Source of the DNA: Saccharospirillum mangrovi
GTDB lineage: Bacteria > Pseudomonadota > Gammaproteobacteria > Pseudomonadales > Natronospirillaceae
Assembly: GCF_003367315.1 (NCBI RefSeq)
Contig: NZ_CP031415.1
Location: 3,532,001 to 3,596,000 of the forward strand
Reading direction: 5' to 3'
Length of the DNA: 64,000 nt
Numbering within the stretch: position 1 is the stretch's first letter; every line of letters starts with the position of its first letter. Shown here in pieces: positions 36,166 through 44,109 of the stretch. Under the pieces are notes generated by a model. That model did no database searches, was not told the origin of the DNA, and saw only the letters and a list, made by a program, of their open reading frames with translations. Position numbers and translations under genes: made by a program.

Positions 36166-39100
36166 ATGCCCACACTCAACGCCGCCACCCTGCCGCTCAC
36201 CGGCCGCCAACTGATCGAAGCCAGCGCCGGCACCGGCAAAACCTACAACATCACCCGCCTGTATCTGCGGCTGTTGCTGGAATCGAACCTCGGCGTCGAT
36301 CGCATTCTGGTGATGACCTTCACCAAGGCCGCCACCGAAGAATTGCGCGGCCGCCTAGCGACGCTGTTGCGCCAGGCACACGACCAGTGGGATTCACTCG
36401 AAGAACCGTTTTTTGCCGACCTGCGCCAGCGCATCGAACCGGCCAAAGCTAAAGCGCGCCTGCATCAGGCATTGCTGCACTTGGACGAAGCCGCCGTCTA
36501 CACCATCCACGGCTTCTGCAAACGCGCTTTGACCCAGCAAGCCTTCGCCAGTGGCATCGGCTTCAACGCCGAGATGGAAACCGACAGCCGCGAACTGATT
36601 CTGGAAGCGCTGCGCGACTGGTACCGCCGCCGCGCCGGCGACGCCGACTTCGGCTTGCTATACCAACACTGGCCGACACCGGACGACTTTTTCAACGACT
36701 GGTCGCGCACCATCGAAAGCAGCGAGCCCTTACCCGAACCGGGCGTTACCGACCCGGAACCGGCTTGGCAGGCGTTTCGTGACAACTGGGACTCCGAGGC
36801 CGAAGCGTTTTTCGACTTAAACGTGAAAAGCCGACGCGGCGACAACAAAGACATTTGGCAGGCTGTACTCGACGCACTGAACCAACTTGCCAGCCAACCC
36901 TGGCCCGGTTCAGCGCCGGAGTTGTTCGACAACACCTTCAGCAAAGACGCCTTCAGCACCGCCAAGAAAATCGACCAACTGCCAACGCTGCACCGGCTGA
37001 CCAAAGCGCTGAATCAAATCAATCTGGAACAGCGCGCCCACCTGGCCTGGGCCGGCATCGACTACGCCCGCGCACATCTGGCCGAGGCCAAAGACCGACT
37101 CAACCAACTCGATTTCAACGATCTGATTGTGCTGCTGCGCCAACGCCTGAGCGAAGACGGCGGCGAGATACTGGCGGCGGCCCTGGCCGAGCAATTCCCG
37201 GCAGCCTTGGTCGATGAATTCCAGGACACCGACCCGGACCAATACGCCATCCTCGATGCTGTTTATCAGCCGCGTGGCAAAACCGAACCGCTGCTGTGCA
37301 TGATCGGCGACCCCAAACAGGCGATTTACGGCTTCCGTGGCGGCGATGTATTCGCCTATTTAAGCGCCCGCGACCACGCCGACCAGCAATGGCAGATGGA
37401 CACCAACTTCCGCTCGCACCCGGCTGTCGTCGCCGGTTACAACCAACTGTTCTACGACGGTGGCCGCCCGGTGTTCGGCTTCGGCATCGACTACCAACCG
37501 GTGCAAGCAGGCGCAGAAAAACCCGCTGAACTGCTCGACCCGGCCGACCGCGCCGCCGTGCAATGGGGCCTGCTGCCGAGCGACGACAAACCCTACGCCA
37601 AAGACGCCCAAAGCGTGCTCGCCGCCTGGACCGCCGCCGAAATCCAGCGGCTGTTATCTCAAGCCAGTTGGTCCGATAAACCGGTGCGGCCGGCCGACAT
37701 CGCTATCCTGGTGCGTGACCGCAATGAAGCCGCCACCGTGCAACTGGCACTGCGCGCCCGCGGCCTGAACTCGGTCTACCTCAGCAGCCGCGACAACGTT
37801 CTGAAAAGCGAAGAAGCCGACAGCCTGCGCCTGGCGCTGCACGGCATCCTCGACCTGGAAAACGACCGCGCGCTGATCGCCGCCCTCGCCACGCCCTGGT
37901 TCGGCCTCGACACCCAGGCACTGTTCGAGTTGAACCAAAACGAACACCGCTGGGCGGAACTACAGGCCGACGTCACCGAACTGCGCGAACGCTGGCTGAA
38001 CCAAGGCCTGATGAGCATGGCGCTGGCGCTGTTCCAACGCCACGTCCACCCGCGCCCGGAACGCCACGAACGTGCGCTAACCAACAGCCTGCACCTGCTC
38101 GAACTGTTGCAAACCGCCAGCCAGCACCATCGCCAACCCTGGGCGCTGCTGCACTGGTTCGACCAGGCACGCGACGACGACCGCCTCGCTGCGCAAGCGC
38201 AACTGCGGCTGGAAAGCGACGCCGACCTGATCCAGGTCATCACCCAACACGGCGCCAAAGGCCTGGAATACCCCATCGTCTTTTTGCCGTTCGTCAGCTA
38301 CGGCCGCAGCCCGAATCAGAAACCGGCGCTGGTGCGCTACCACGACCGCAGCGATCACAGCGCCCGCCTGGCGCTGAACCCCAGCGACGACGAACTCGCC
38401 TTGTGGGAAGAAGAACAGGCCGCCGAAGACATCCGCCTGCTCTACGTCGCCGCCACCCGCGCCGAAGCCCGGCTGTATATCCTCGGCGCCGATTTCAAAG
38501 AATTCGGCCGCAGCCCACTGGCGCGGTGTATGGGCATTCAAGAATTCGGCACGATTACGGAAAAACTCGGCAGTAACGGTGTCGCCCAAACTAACGCCGT
38601 CATCCCGGACGCCGCTATTTCTGTCATCCCGGACTTGATCCGGGATCTCGCCCTTACCTCCGAACAAGACCCCTCGGCCACCCCAGCAGAAACAACCGAC
38701 TTAAAACCAGCCACCTTCCACGGCCACATCGAACGCGACTGGTGGCTCAGCTCGTTCTCGGCATTAACAAGAAACGCCCGCCACGGCGGCCTCTCCAACC
38801 CCGACCGCGACCAGGACGAACCCGAAGCCACCAACACCCCAACCGGCGAACTGCCGCTGCGCTTCTCACTCGCCCGTGGCGCCGAAGCCGGTAACCTGTT
38901 GCACGACATCCTGGAACGGCTCGACTTCCACCAACCCGATTTCGACGCCGCCCTAACCGCGCCACGCCAGCGCTACCAAGGCTTGATCAGCGGCATCAAA
39001 AACGCCGAACCGCAACTGATCGACTGGCTGACTGAAATTCTGCAAACCGAACTGCCCAGCGGCGCACGCCTGGCCGACCTGCCACTGAACCAGACACTGC

Positions 39101-39576
39101 GCGAAACCGAGTTTTATTTTCCGCTGGCGGCAAGCCAAAACGCGGGCCGAATGCTGGCCGACATCCTGGCGCACCATCGCGACCAACAAGCCGTCGCACT
39201 GCCAGACCCGCGCCGACTGAAAGGCATGATGCACGGCTACATCGACCTGATTTACCAATGGCAAGGCCGCTACTACCTGGTCGATTACAAATCCAGCCAC
39301 CTCGGCAACCAACTGGCGCGCTACCAAGACCCCTGGCTGACCGAAAGCGTGCAAAACAGCTACTACGACCTGCAATACCTCATCTACAGCCTGGCGCTGC
39401 ATCGCTACCTGGCAACGCGCCTGACCGATTACGACCCGGCGCAACATCTGGGCGGCGTGCACTACCTCTACTTGCGCGGCATGGCACCGGGCAACGCCAG
39501 CGGCCTTTACCATCGCCAAGCGGACCTGCACGCCATCGCCCAACTGGATGCGTTATTCCAGGGAGAAACCGCATGA
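36166..39576 (+). CDS. recB: Exodeoxyribonuclease V subunit beta (RecB)
   Basis: A 1136-residue RecB helicase-nuclease that, with RecC and RecD, processes double-strand breaks and degrades unmodified foreign DNA. Helicase motifs are LIEASAGTGKTYNITRLYLR (Walker A), VDEFQDTDPDQ, and MIGDPKQAIYGFRGGDVF. The C-terminal nuclease domain has HGYIDLIYQWQGRYYLVDYK, with Asp1027, Asp1040 and Lys1042 in the expected spacing. Residues of about 812-828 in the linker before the nuclease domain are encoded by dispersed palindromic repeats. The gene overlaps recD by 4 bases. Confidence 0.96.
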   Translation: MPTLNAATLPLTGRQLIEASAGTGKTYNITRLYLRLLLESNLGVDRILVMTFTKAATEELRGRLATLLRQAHDQWDSLEEPFFADLRQRIEPAKAKARLHQALLHLDEAAVYTIHGFCKRALTQQAFASGIGFNAEMETDSRELILEALRDWYRRRAGDADFGLLYQHWPTPDDFFNDWSRTIESSEPLPEPGVTDPEPAWQAFRDNWDSEAEAFFDLNVKSRRGDNKDIWQAVLDALNQLASQPWPGSAPELFDNTFSKDAFSTAKKIDQLPTLHRLTKALNQINLEQRAHLAWAGIDYARAHLAEAKDRLNQLDFNDLIVLLRQRLSEDGGEILAAALAEQFPAALVDEFQDTDPDQYAILDAVYQPRGKTEPLLCMIGDPKQAIYGFRGGDVFAYLSARDHADQQWQMDTNFRSHPAVVAGYNQLFYDGGRPVFGFGIDYQPVQAGAEKPAELLDPADRAAVQWGLLPSDDKPYAKDAQSVLAAWTAAEIQRLLSQASWSDKPVRPADIAILVRDRNEAATVQLALRARGLNSVYLSSRDNVLKSEEADSLRLALHGILDLENDRALIAALATPWFGLDTQALFELNQNEHRWAELQADVTELRERWLNQGLMSMALALFQRHVHPRPERHERALTNSLHLLELLQTASQHHRQPWALLHWFDQARDDDRLAAQAQLRLESDADLIQVITQHGAKGLEYPIVFLPFVSYGRSPNQKPALVRYHDRSDHSARLALNPSDDELALWEEEQAAEDIRLLYVAATRAEARLYILGADFKEFGRSPLARCMGIQEFGTITEKLGSNGVAQTNAVIPDAAISVIPDLIRDLALTSEQDPSATPAETTDLKPATFHGHIERDWWLSSFSALTRNARHGGLSNPDRDQDEPEATNTPTGELPLRFSLARGAEAGNLLHDILERLDFHQPDFDAALTAPRQRYQGLISGIKNAEPQLIDWLTEILQTELPSGARLADLPLNQTLRETEFYFPLAASQNAGRMLADILAHHRDQQAVALPDPRRLKGMMHGYIDLIYQWQGRYYLVDYKSSHLGNQLARYQDPWLTESVQNSYYDLQYLIYSLALHRYLATRLTDYDPAQHLGGVHYLYLRGMAPGNASGLYHRQADLHAIAQLDALFQGETA
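38599..38649 (+). repeat. GTCATCCCGG repeat inserted in frame in recB
   Basis: A partial copy GTCATCCCGGAC at 38599-38610 is followed by a full copy at 38623-38649 (GTCATCCCGGACTTGATCCG and onward). Read in frame they encode VIPDAAISVIPDLIRDL. The segment lies in the flexible linker between the RecB helicase and nuclease domains, where it should be tolerated. Confidence 0.8.
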
Positions 39577-41399
39577 CCGACCTGCTGGACCTGGAACGCC
39601 ACCTGGAAGGCGTCACTGAACTCGACCTGCTGCTCGCCGAACGGCTGTGCGACTTTTTAGGTTGCCACGACGACTGGCTGTTCCACTCACTGGTCGGCGT
39701 CAGCCAGGCACTGCAACACGGCCACGCCTGCCTGCAACTGAGCCACTGGGCCGGGCGCTATGAATGGCGTGCGGAAGACGACCCGGACAGCGGTTATCGC
39801 TTCCCCGAACTCAACGACTGGCGTGAAAAATTAAGCTCGCTGCCAATAGGCCCAACCGACAACGCCCCCGTGGTTTTCGACCTCGACCGACTCTATCTGC
39901 GCCGCTACTGGCGCTTTGAAACCGAACTGGCGGCCGCCTTAGGTGCACGTTTAAACGCCCCCGTCGAAACCGACCTGAAAACCGCCAAACAAGTTTTAAC
40001 TGAACTGTTCGGCACCAGCGACACCACCAACTGGCAGCAAGTCGCCGCCGCCAACGCCTTATTGAATCGCTTCACCGTCATCGCCGGCGGCCCCGGCACG
40101 GGTAAGACCTTTACCGTCACGCGCTTACTGGCGTTATTGGCCGCCACCGCCACCGATTTACCGACCATCAAACTCGCCGCCCCCACCGGCAAAGCCGCAC
40201 AACGCCTGGGCGAATCCATCCGCGCCGCCAAATCCGACCTGCTCGGCCCGGTCGATATGCTCACGCTCGACGCCATTCCCGAAACCGCCTCAACGCTGCA
40301 CCGCTTATTGGGCGTCATCCCCAACCAACTCGACTTCCGCCACAACGACCGCAACCCGCTGGAGCTGGACATTCTGGTGGTCGATGAAGTCTCCATGGTC
40401 GATTTACCGCTGATGACCCGACTGTTCCGCGCACTGCCGGCGCACGCTCGCATCATTTTCCTAGGCGATGCCGACCAATTACCGTCCGTTGCCGCCGGCA
40501 GCGTATTGGCCGACCTAGCCGAGCGACCGCATCCGGGCTACTCCAAAGCCCGCAAAACCCAACTCAAACAGTTGGGCCTTTCCTTGGAAAAGGCGCAGGA
40601 AAACGCAGAAAACGGCCGCGCCGACTACCTCAGCTACCTCTACGACAGTCGCCGTTTCGGCCCCAATTCCGGCATCGGCCAACTCGCCCGCCAAGTCATC
40701 GACGGCCAAAGCGATGCCAGCCTCGCGACCTTGAAAGGCGAACACAGCGACGTAGCATGGCTCGGCAACGAAAACCTCAACACCCAAATCGACACCTGGA
40801 CCCGCACCTGGTACCAACCCATCGCCCAGGCCGAATCGTTGACTGAAGCCTTCGACCGTCTATTCCAATTCCGCCTACTGTGCCCAACAAGAGTCGGCCC
40901 ACGCGGCGTAGAAGCCCTGAACGAACGCATCGAACGCCAACTCAACCCCAACCGCGAACCGGCCTACCGCGGCCAACCCATCATGGTCACCGAAAACCAC
41001 TACGGCGTCGGCCTCTACAACGGCGACATCGGCCTGCTCTGGCCCGACGACAACGGCCAACTCCTCGCCTGGTTCCCAGAAGGCGACAACCACAGACCCG
41101 TCGCCCCCGGCCGCCTGCCCAAACACGAAACCGTCTACGCCATGACCATCCACAAAACCCAGGGCAGCGAATTTGAACGTGTGGCGTTGGTACTGTCGGA
41201 AACCCCCAGCGCCATGCTCACGCGGGAGTTGATCTATACCGGCTTGACGCGGGCGAAGCAGGAATTGGTGGTGTTTGGCGGGGAAGGGGTTTGGTTGGAA
41301 GGGGTGCGGATGCGGGTGGAGCGGCATTCTGGGTTAACTGCAAAAATATTAAATCTTCAACCCAGCTCTGATGCTATTTTTTCAACATCACCGTCTTGA
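39573..41399 (+). CDS. recD: Exodeoxyribonuclease V subunit alpha (RecD)
   Basis: A 608-residue 5'-3' helicase of RecBCD. Motifs are VIAGGPGTGKTFTVTRLLAL (Walker A), VVDEVSMVDLPLMTRL (Walker B), FLGDADQLPSVAAGSVLADL, and the late TIHKTQGSEFERVALVLSE. The ATG at 39573 follows GGGAG and overlaps the recB stop; the frame is open further upstream inside recB. After HSGL, near the normal RecD end, about 20 residues (TAKILNLQPSSDAIFSTSPS) are AT-rich in coding and not family-like, and the preceding 150 or so bases switch from GGC/GAC to GGG/GTG/TTG codons. Confidence 0.94.
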   Translation: MTDLLDLERHLEGVTELDLLLAERLCDFLGCHDDWLFHSLVGVSQALQHGHACLQLSHWAGRYEWRAEDDPDSGYRFPELNDWREKLSSLPIGPTDNAPVVFDLDRLYLRRYWRFETELAAALGARLNAPVETDLKTAKQVLTELFGTSDTTNWQQVAAANALLNRFTVIAGGPGTGKTFTVTRLLALLAATATDLPTIKLAAPTGKAAQRLGESIRAAKSDLLGPVDMLTLDAIPETASTLHRLLGVIPNQLDFRHNDRNPLELDILVVDEVSMVDLPLMTRLFRALPAHARIIFLGDADQLPSVAAGSVLADLAERPHPGYSKARKTQLKQLGLSLEKAQENAENGRADYLSYLYDSRRFGPNSGIGQLARQVIDGQSDASLATLKGEHSDVAWLGNENLNTQIDTWTRTWYQPIAQAESLTEAFDRLFQFRLLCPTRVGPRGVEALNERIERQLNPNREPAYRGQPIMVTENHYGVGLYNGDIGLLWPDDNGQLLAWFPEGDNHRPVAPGRLPKHETVYAMTIHKTQGSEFERVALVLSETPSAMLTRELIYTGLTRAKQELVVFGGEGVWLEGVRMRVERHSGLTAKILNLQPSSDAIFSTSPS

Positions 41400-41481
41400 C
41401 ACTATAAATCAGCTATTTAACTCTAAACTCAATTATTATTCAGAATCCCGCTTCTGAGCTTGAACGGCAAAAGGTATGGTT

Positions 41482-42762
41482 ATGCAAACAGTAAACGCTC
41501 ATCCTACAAAAGATTTTTTTATTAGCATGCTGACCAGAGACGTACCTTTAGACAGAGCAGTTCTGGATTTAGTTGACAATAGCGTTGATGCCGCATATCA
41601 GCATGGCGGAGTAGCCGACAAAGAAATAAAAATTGAATTATCAACAAGTAAATTCTCAATCAAAGATAATTGCGGTGGGATCGACAGAAACACAGCAATT
41701 TCTTACGCTTTTAGGTTTGGTAGGTCAGAAAAAGACAAACGCGAGACCCCTCACTCCGTTGGGCAATTTGGCGTCGGGATGAAAAGAACTCTTTTTAAAA
41801 TTGGTAGAAAATTCACGATAAATTCAAACACTAAAAATCAAGCCTTCAAAATAGCAGTCGATGTTAATCAATGGCTTCAAAGTGATAATTGGGACTTCCA
41901 ACTAGAAGACATCAAGAAAGAAGATAACGAAGGAACAAATATTATAGTCGAAGACCTCCTTGAAAACGCAAAGCAACAATTCGGAATAGATTTATTTATT
42001 GATAACATTATTAAAGATATAGAAAAGGCACACTTCAAAGCCATATCAAAGGGGCTGAAAATTTTCGTAAATAATCGAAGAGCTTCTACTTATGAAATAA
42101 AAATAAAATCATCCGACTTACTAAAACCCATTCACTATTCAAAAGAACAAAACGGCGTCAAGTATACAATAACAGCAGGTATCGATGAACGAGAATATGC
42201 TAAAGGGGGTTGGTATATTGTCTGTAATGGCAGACTAATTGAAGATGCAAACACAGATAAATCGACAGGCTGGGGAATTAACGACATCCGAAAATACCAT
42301 CCGGATTTTGCATTTTTTAGAGGCCTCGTAGAATTCGAATCTGAGGACTCTAGTAAACTACCATGGACCACAACAAAAACTGGCGTGGACATAGACAACG
42401 ACCTTTATAGAAGTGTTCGTAAAGAAATGACAGATGCAATGGCAGAAATAACGACTTTCTTAAAAAGTCGAGCCAAAGAAGATGAAAATTTTGATAAAGG
42501 TCTTATAGAGAATAAAGTTTTAAATAACTCCATAGAGCAAGCAGAGTCTGTTTCTATATTTAGTGTTCAGAAGAACAATATGTTTATTTCGCCCGAACCA
42601 GCTCAAAAAATAAAAAACCCTAATCCAATGGTAAGCGTTCAATACAAAGTTTCATCTGAAAAAATGGAAAAAATGAAAAAAACACTGGAAAAATATACCA
42701 ACACGGAAGTCGGCAGTTATACCTTTAACTACGTATATGACTACGAGGTTGGAGATGAGTAG
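41482..42762 (+). CDS. GHKL (HATPase_c_3/MORC-like) ATPase of the dnd island
   Basis: A 426-residue protein with a GHKL ATP-binding domain in the first third. The N-box is LDLVDNSVDA (residues 28-37), with Asp29 at the position that is a catalytic Glu in MutL and Hsp90, and Asn33 for magnesium. The second motif is KDNCGGID (61-68), and the lid region has SVGQFGVGMKRTLFKIG (92-108). The middle resembles an S5-type domain and the C-terminal 100 residues are lysine-rich with coiled-coil tendency. The ATG at 41482 has AAGG 7 bases upstream; the ATG at 41476 is too close. Its stop overlaps the next gene. The likely role is a motor or switch in the island's defence; its target is unknown. Confidence 0.8.
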   Translation: MQTVNAHPTKDFFISMLTRDVPLDRAVLDLVDNSVDAAYQHGGVADKEIKIELSTSKFSIKDNCGGIDRNTAISYAFRFGRSEKDKRETPHSVGQFGVGMKRTLFKIGRKFTINSNTKNQAFKIAVDVNQWLQSDNWDFQLEDIKKEDNEGTNIIVEDLLENAKQQFGIDLFIDNIIKDIEKAHFKAISKGLKIFVNNRRASTYEIKIKSSDLLKPIHYSKEQNGVKYTITAGIDEREYAKGGWYIVCNGRLIEDANTDKSTGWGINDIRKYHPDFAFFRGLVEFESEDSSKLPWTTTKTGVDIDNDLYRSVRKEMTDAMAEITTFLKSRAKEDENFDKGLIENKVLNNSIEQAESVSIFSVQKNNMFISPEPAQKIKNPNPMVSVQYKVSSEKMEKMKKTLEKYTNTEVGSYTFNYVYDYEVGDE

Positions 42763-43741
42763 TAGTGGGAACATTATTAATTACTCATTGCGGCCAGCCA
42801 AGAGTATAGAGAGAAAGCTCATCGCTGATTCTGTTTCAGGAATTATTTTGAACCAGGGGGCTAGCGAATATACCTACATTGGGTTTGGCTCTAAATATTT
42901 TGTCGATTTTTTATACTTTCACCGTCACCTGCATATAGACAACATGATTAGTATCGAAAGAGATACCTACAATCAATCTGTTTATGAATTTAACAAGCCA
43001 CTTTCGTGTATAGAATTGAAGTTTGGGGAGTCTTCTGAAATATTGCCAAGACTAGATTTTTCAAATCCCGTTTTTGTCTGGCTTGACTATGACGGCCCCT
43101 TCAAAGGGAGTATGCTTGAGGATATTGATGACTTAGTCTCCCGCTGTAAGTCTGGATCAATACTATTAATTAGCTTTAATTCAAAACCCTACAATATTGA
43201 GCATTTAAAACGGAAATACGCTACTGACATTATCCCAGGGCTTATTAAAAAAGAATTAATCAGTAATATTAATGAAGCTGCAATACCGTCCGACCTCAAT
43301 GAAAGGGGGCTAAACAGATGGAGTAATTTTTCGAAGCTCTTGCATACTATTACTAATAAATACATCAAGGCATCTATTTCTAGAAAAAACGATGCTGAGG
43401 AGGCAGGTAATTTTATATACGACCAAATGTTCTATTTTGACTACAAAGACGGTGCCGAGATGACTACGATTGGCGGCGTTATATACAAAGAAGAATCAAA
43501 AGATAATGTATACCGCAATGGGTCAATGGATATGCCTTTTTTAAGAACCGGCGGAGAAAGCTGCATAATTGAAGTTCCCATGTTAACTTCCAAAGAGAGT
43601 AGATCTTTACTTTCTCATATGCCCCTAAATATGGATCTAGTAAACGAAATAGTAGACGAAGGAATATTTAAAAAATCGGTAATAGAGAAGTACAACGAAT
43701 TTTATAAATATTATCCTAATTATGCTGAGATTGATCATTGA
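42755..43741 (+). CDS. Methyltransferase-fold protein paired with the GHKL ATPase
   Basis: A 328-residue protein with a Rossmann-type methyltransferase-like core: a glycine-rich YIGFGSKYFVDF (41-52), an acidic strand end in MISIERD (64-70), and VFVWLDYDGPFKG (106-118), similar in style to putative O-methyltransferase and three-Cys-motif-partner proteins of defence loci. The glycine motif is degenerate (no GXGXG), so SAM binding is uncertain. The C-terminal half is unrecognised. The ATG overlaps the ATPase gene by 8 bases, and the stop overlaps the dndE stop tail to tail by 7 bases. Catalysis is unproven; it may be a nuclease-like or sensing partner instead. Confidence 0.65.
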   Translation: MSSSGNIINYSLRPAKSIERKLIADSVSGIILNQGASEYTYIGFGSKYFVDFLYFHRHLHIDNMISIERDTYNQSVYEFNKPLSCIELKFGESSEILPRLDFSNPVFVWLDYDGPFKGSMLEDIDDLVSRCKSGSILLISFNSKPYNIEHLKRKYATDIIPGLIKKELISNINEAAIPSDLNERGLNRWSNFSKLLHTITNKYIKASISRKNDAEEAGNFIYDQMFYFDYKDGAEMTTIGGVIYKEESKDNVYRNGSMDMPFLRTGGESCIIEVPMLTSKESRSLLSHMPLNMDLVNEIVDEGIFKKSVIEKYNEFYKYYPNYAEIDH

Positions 43742-44106
43742 GACTGCCAATCGCAAATGGATAAAACAAAGTCCGATAAATTTTTAACATGACTAATTTT
43801 ATATAGTCCATTTTCTATTAATGTATTCAGGATCGTTTCGATGTGATTAGTTGAGAAATTATTTTCGTAACAATATTGTGAAAGTATTGCTCTGAATACA
43901 ACTTCGTACTGCCCAAATAGCACGTCACGATTGATTACGTGATGATCTTTGTTCTCACTTTTGCCTTTTATAGTTATATTTTTTTCTTGAACTGAAATCA
44001 ATATTGCAATTCTCGCAATAACGTTTGGTGTAACTAACGTCTTGGTTTGTAAGTATTGGAGCTTATCCCATGTCTTCTTTTTTAGATGTACTCTTTGAGG
44101 AAACAT
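43735..44106 (-). CDS. dndE: DNA sulfur modification protein DndE
   Basis: A 123-residue DndE-type protein, small and basic, that binds nicked DNA in the phosphorothioate modification complex. The N-terminus VHLKKKTWDKLQYLQTKTLV, then TPNVIARIAILISVQ, and LFGQYEVVFRAILSQYCYE match the family layout. It starts 3 bases after dndD, and its ATG has AGG upstream inside dndD. Its end overlaps the convergent methyltransferase-like gene. Codon use is AT-rich like the rest of the island. Confidence 0.88.
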   Translation of the reverse strand: MFPQRVHLKKKTWDKLQYLQTKTLVTPNVIARIAILISVQEKNITIKGKSENKDHHVINRDVLFGQYEVVFRAILSQYCYENNFSTNHIETILNTLIENGLYKISHVKNLSDFVLSICDWQSQ

Positions 44107-44109
44107 TTA

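Noticed and set aside
41396-41429. Sigma-70 promoter for the GHKL ATPase gene
   Set aside because: TTGACA overlaps the recD stop, but no acceptable -10 element lies at the right distance. A 6-bp inverted repeat at 41440-41457 was seen but is too short to call.
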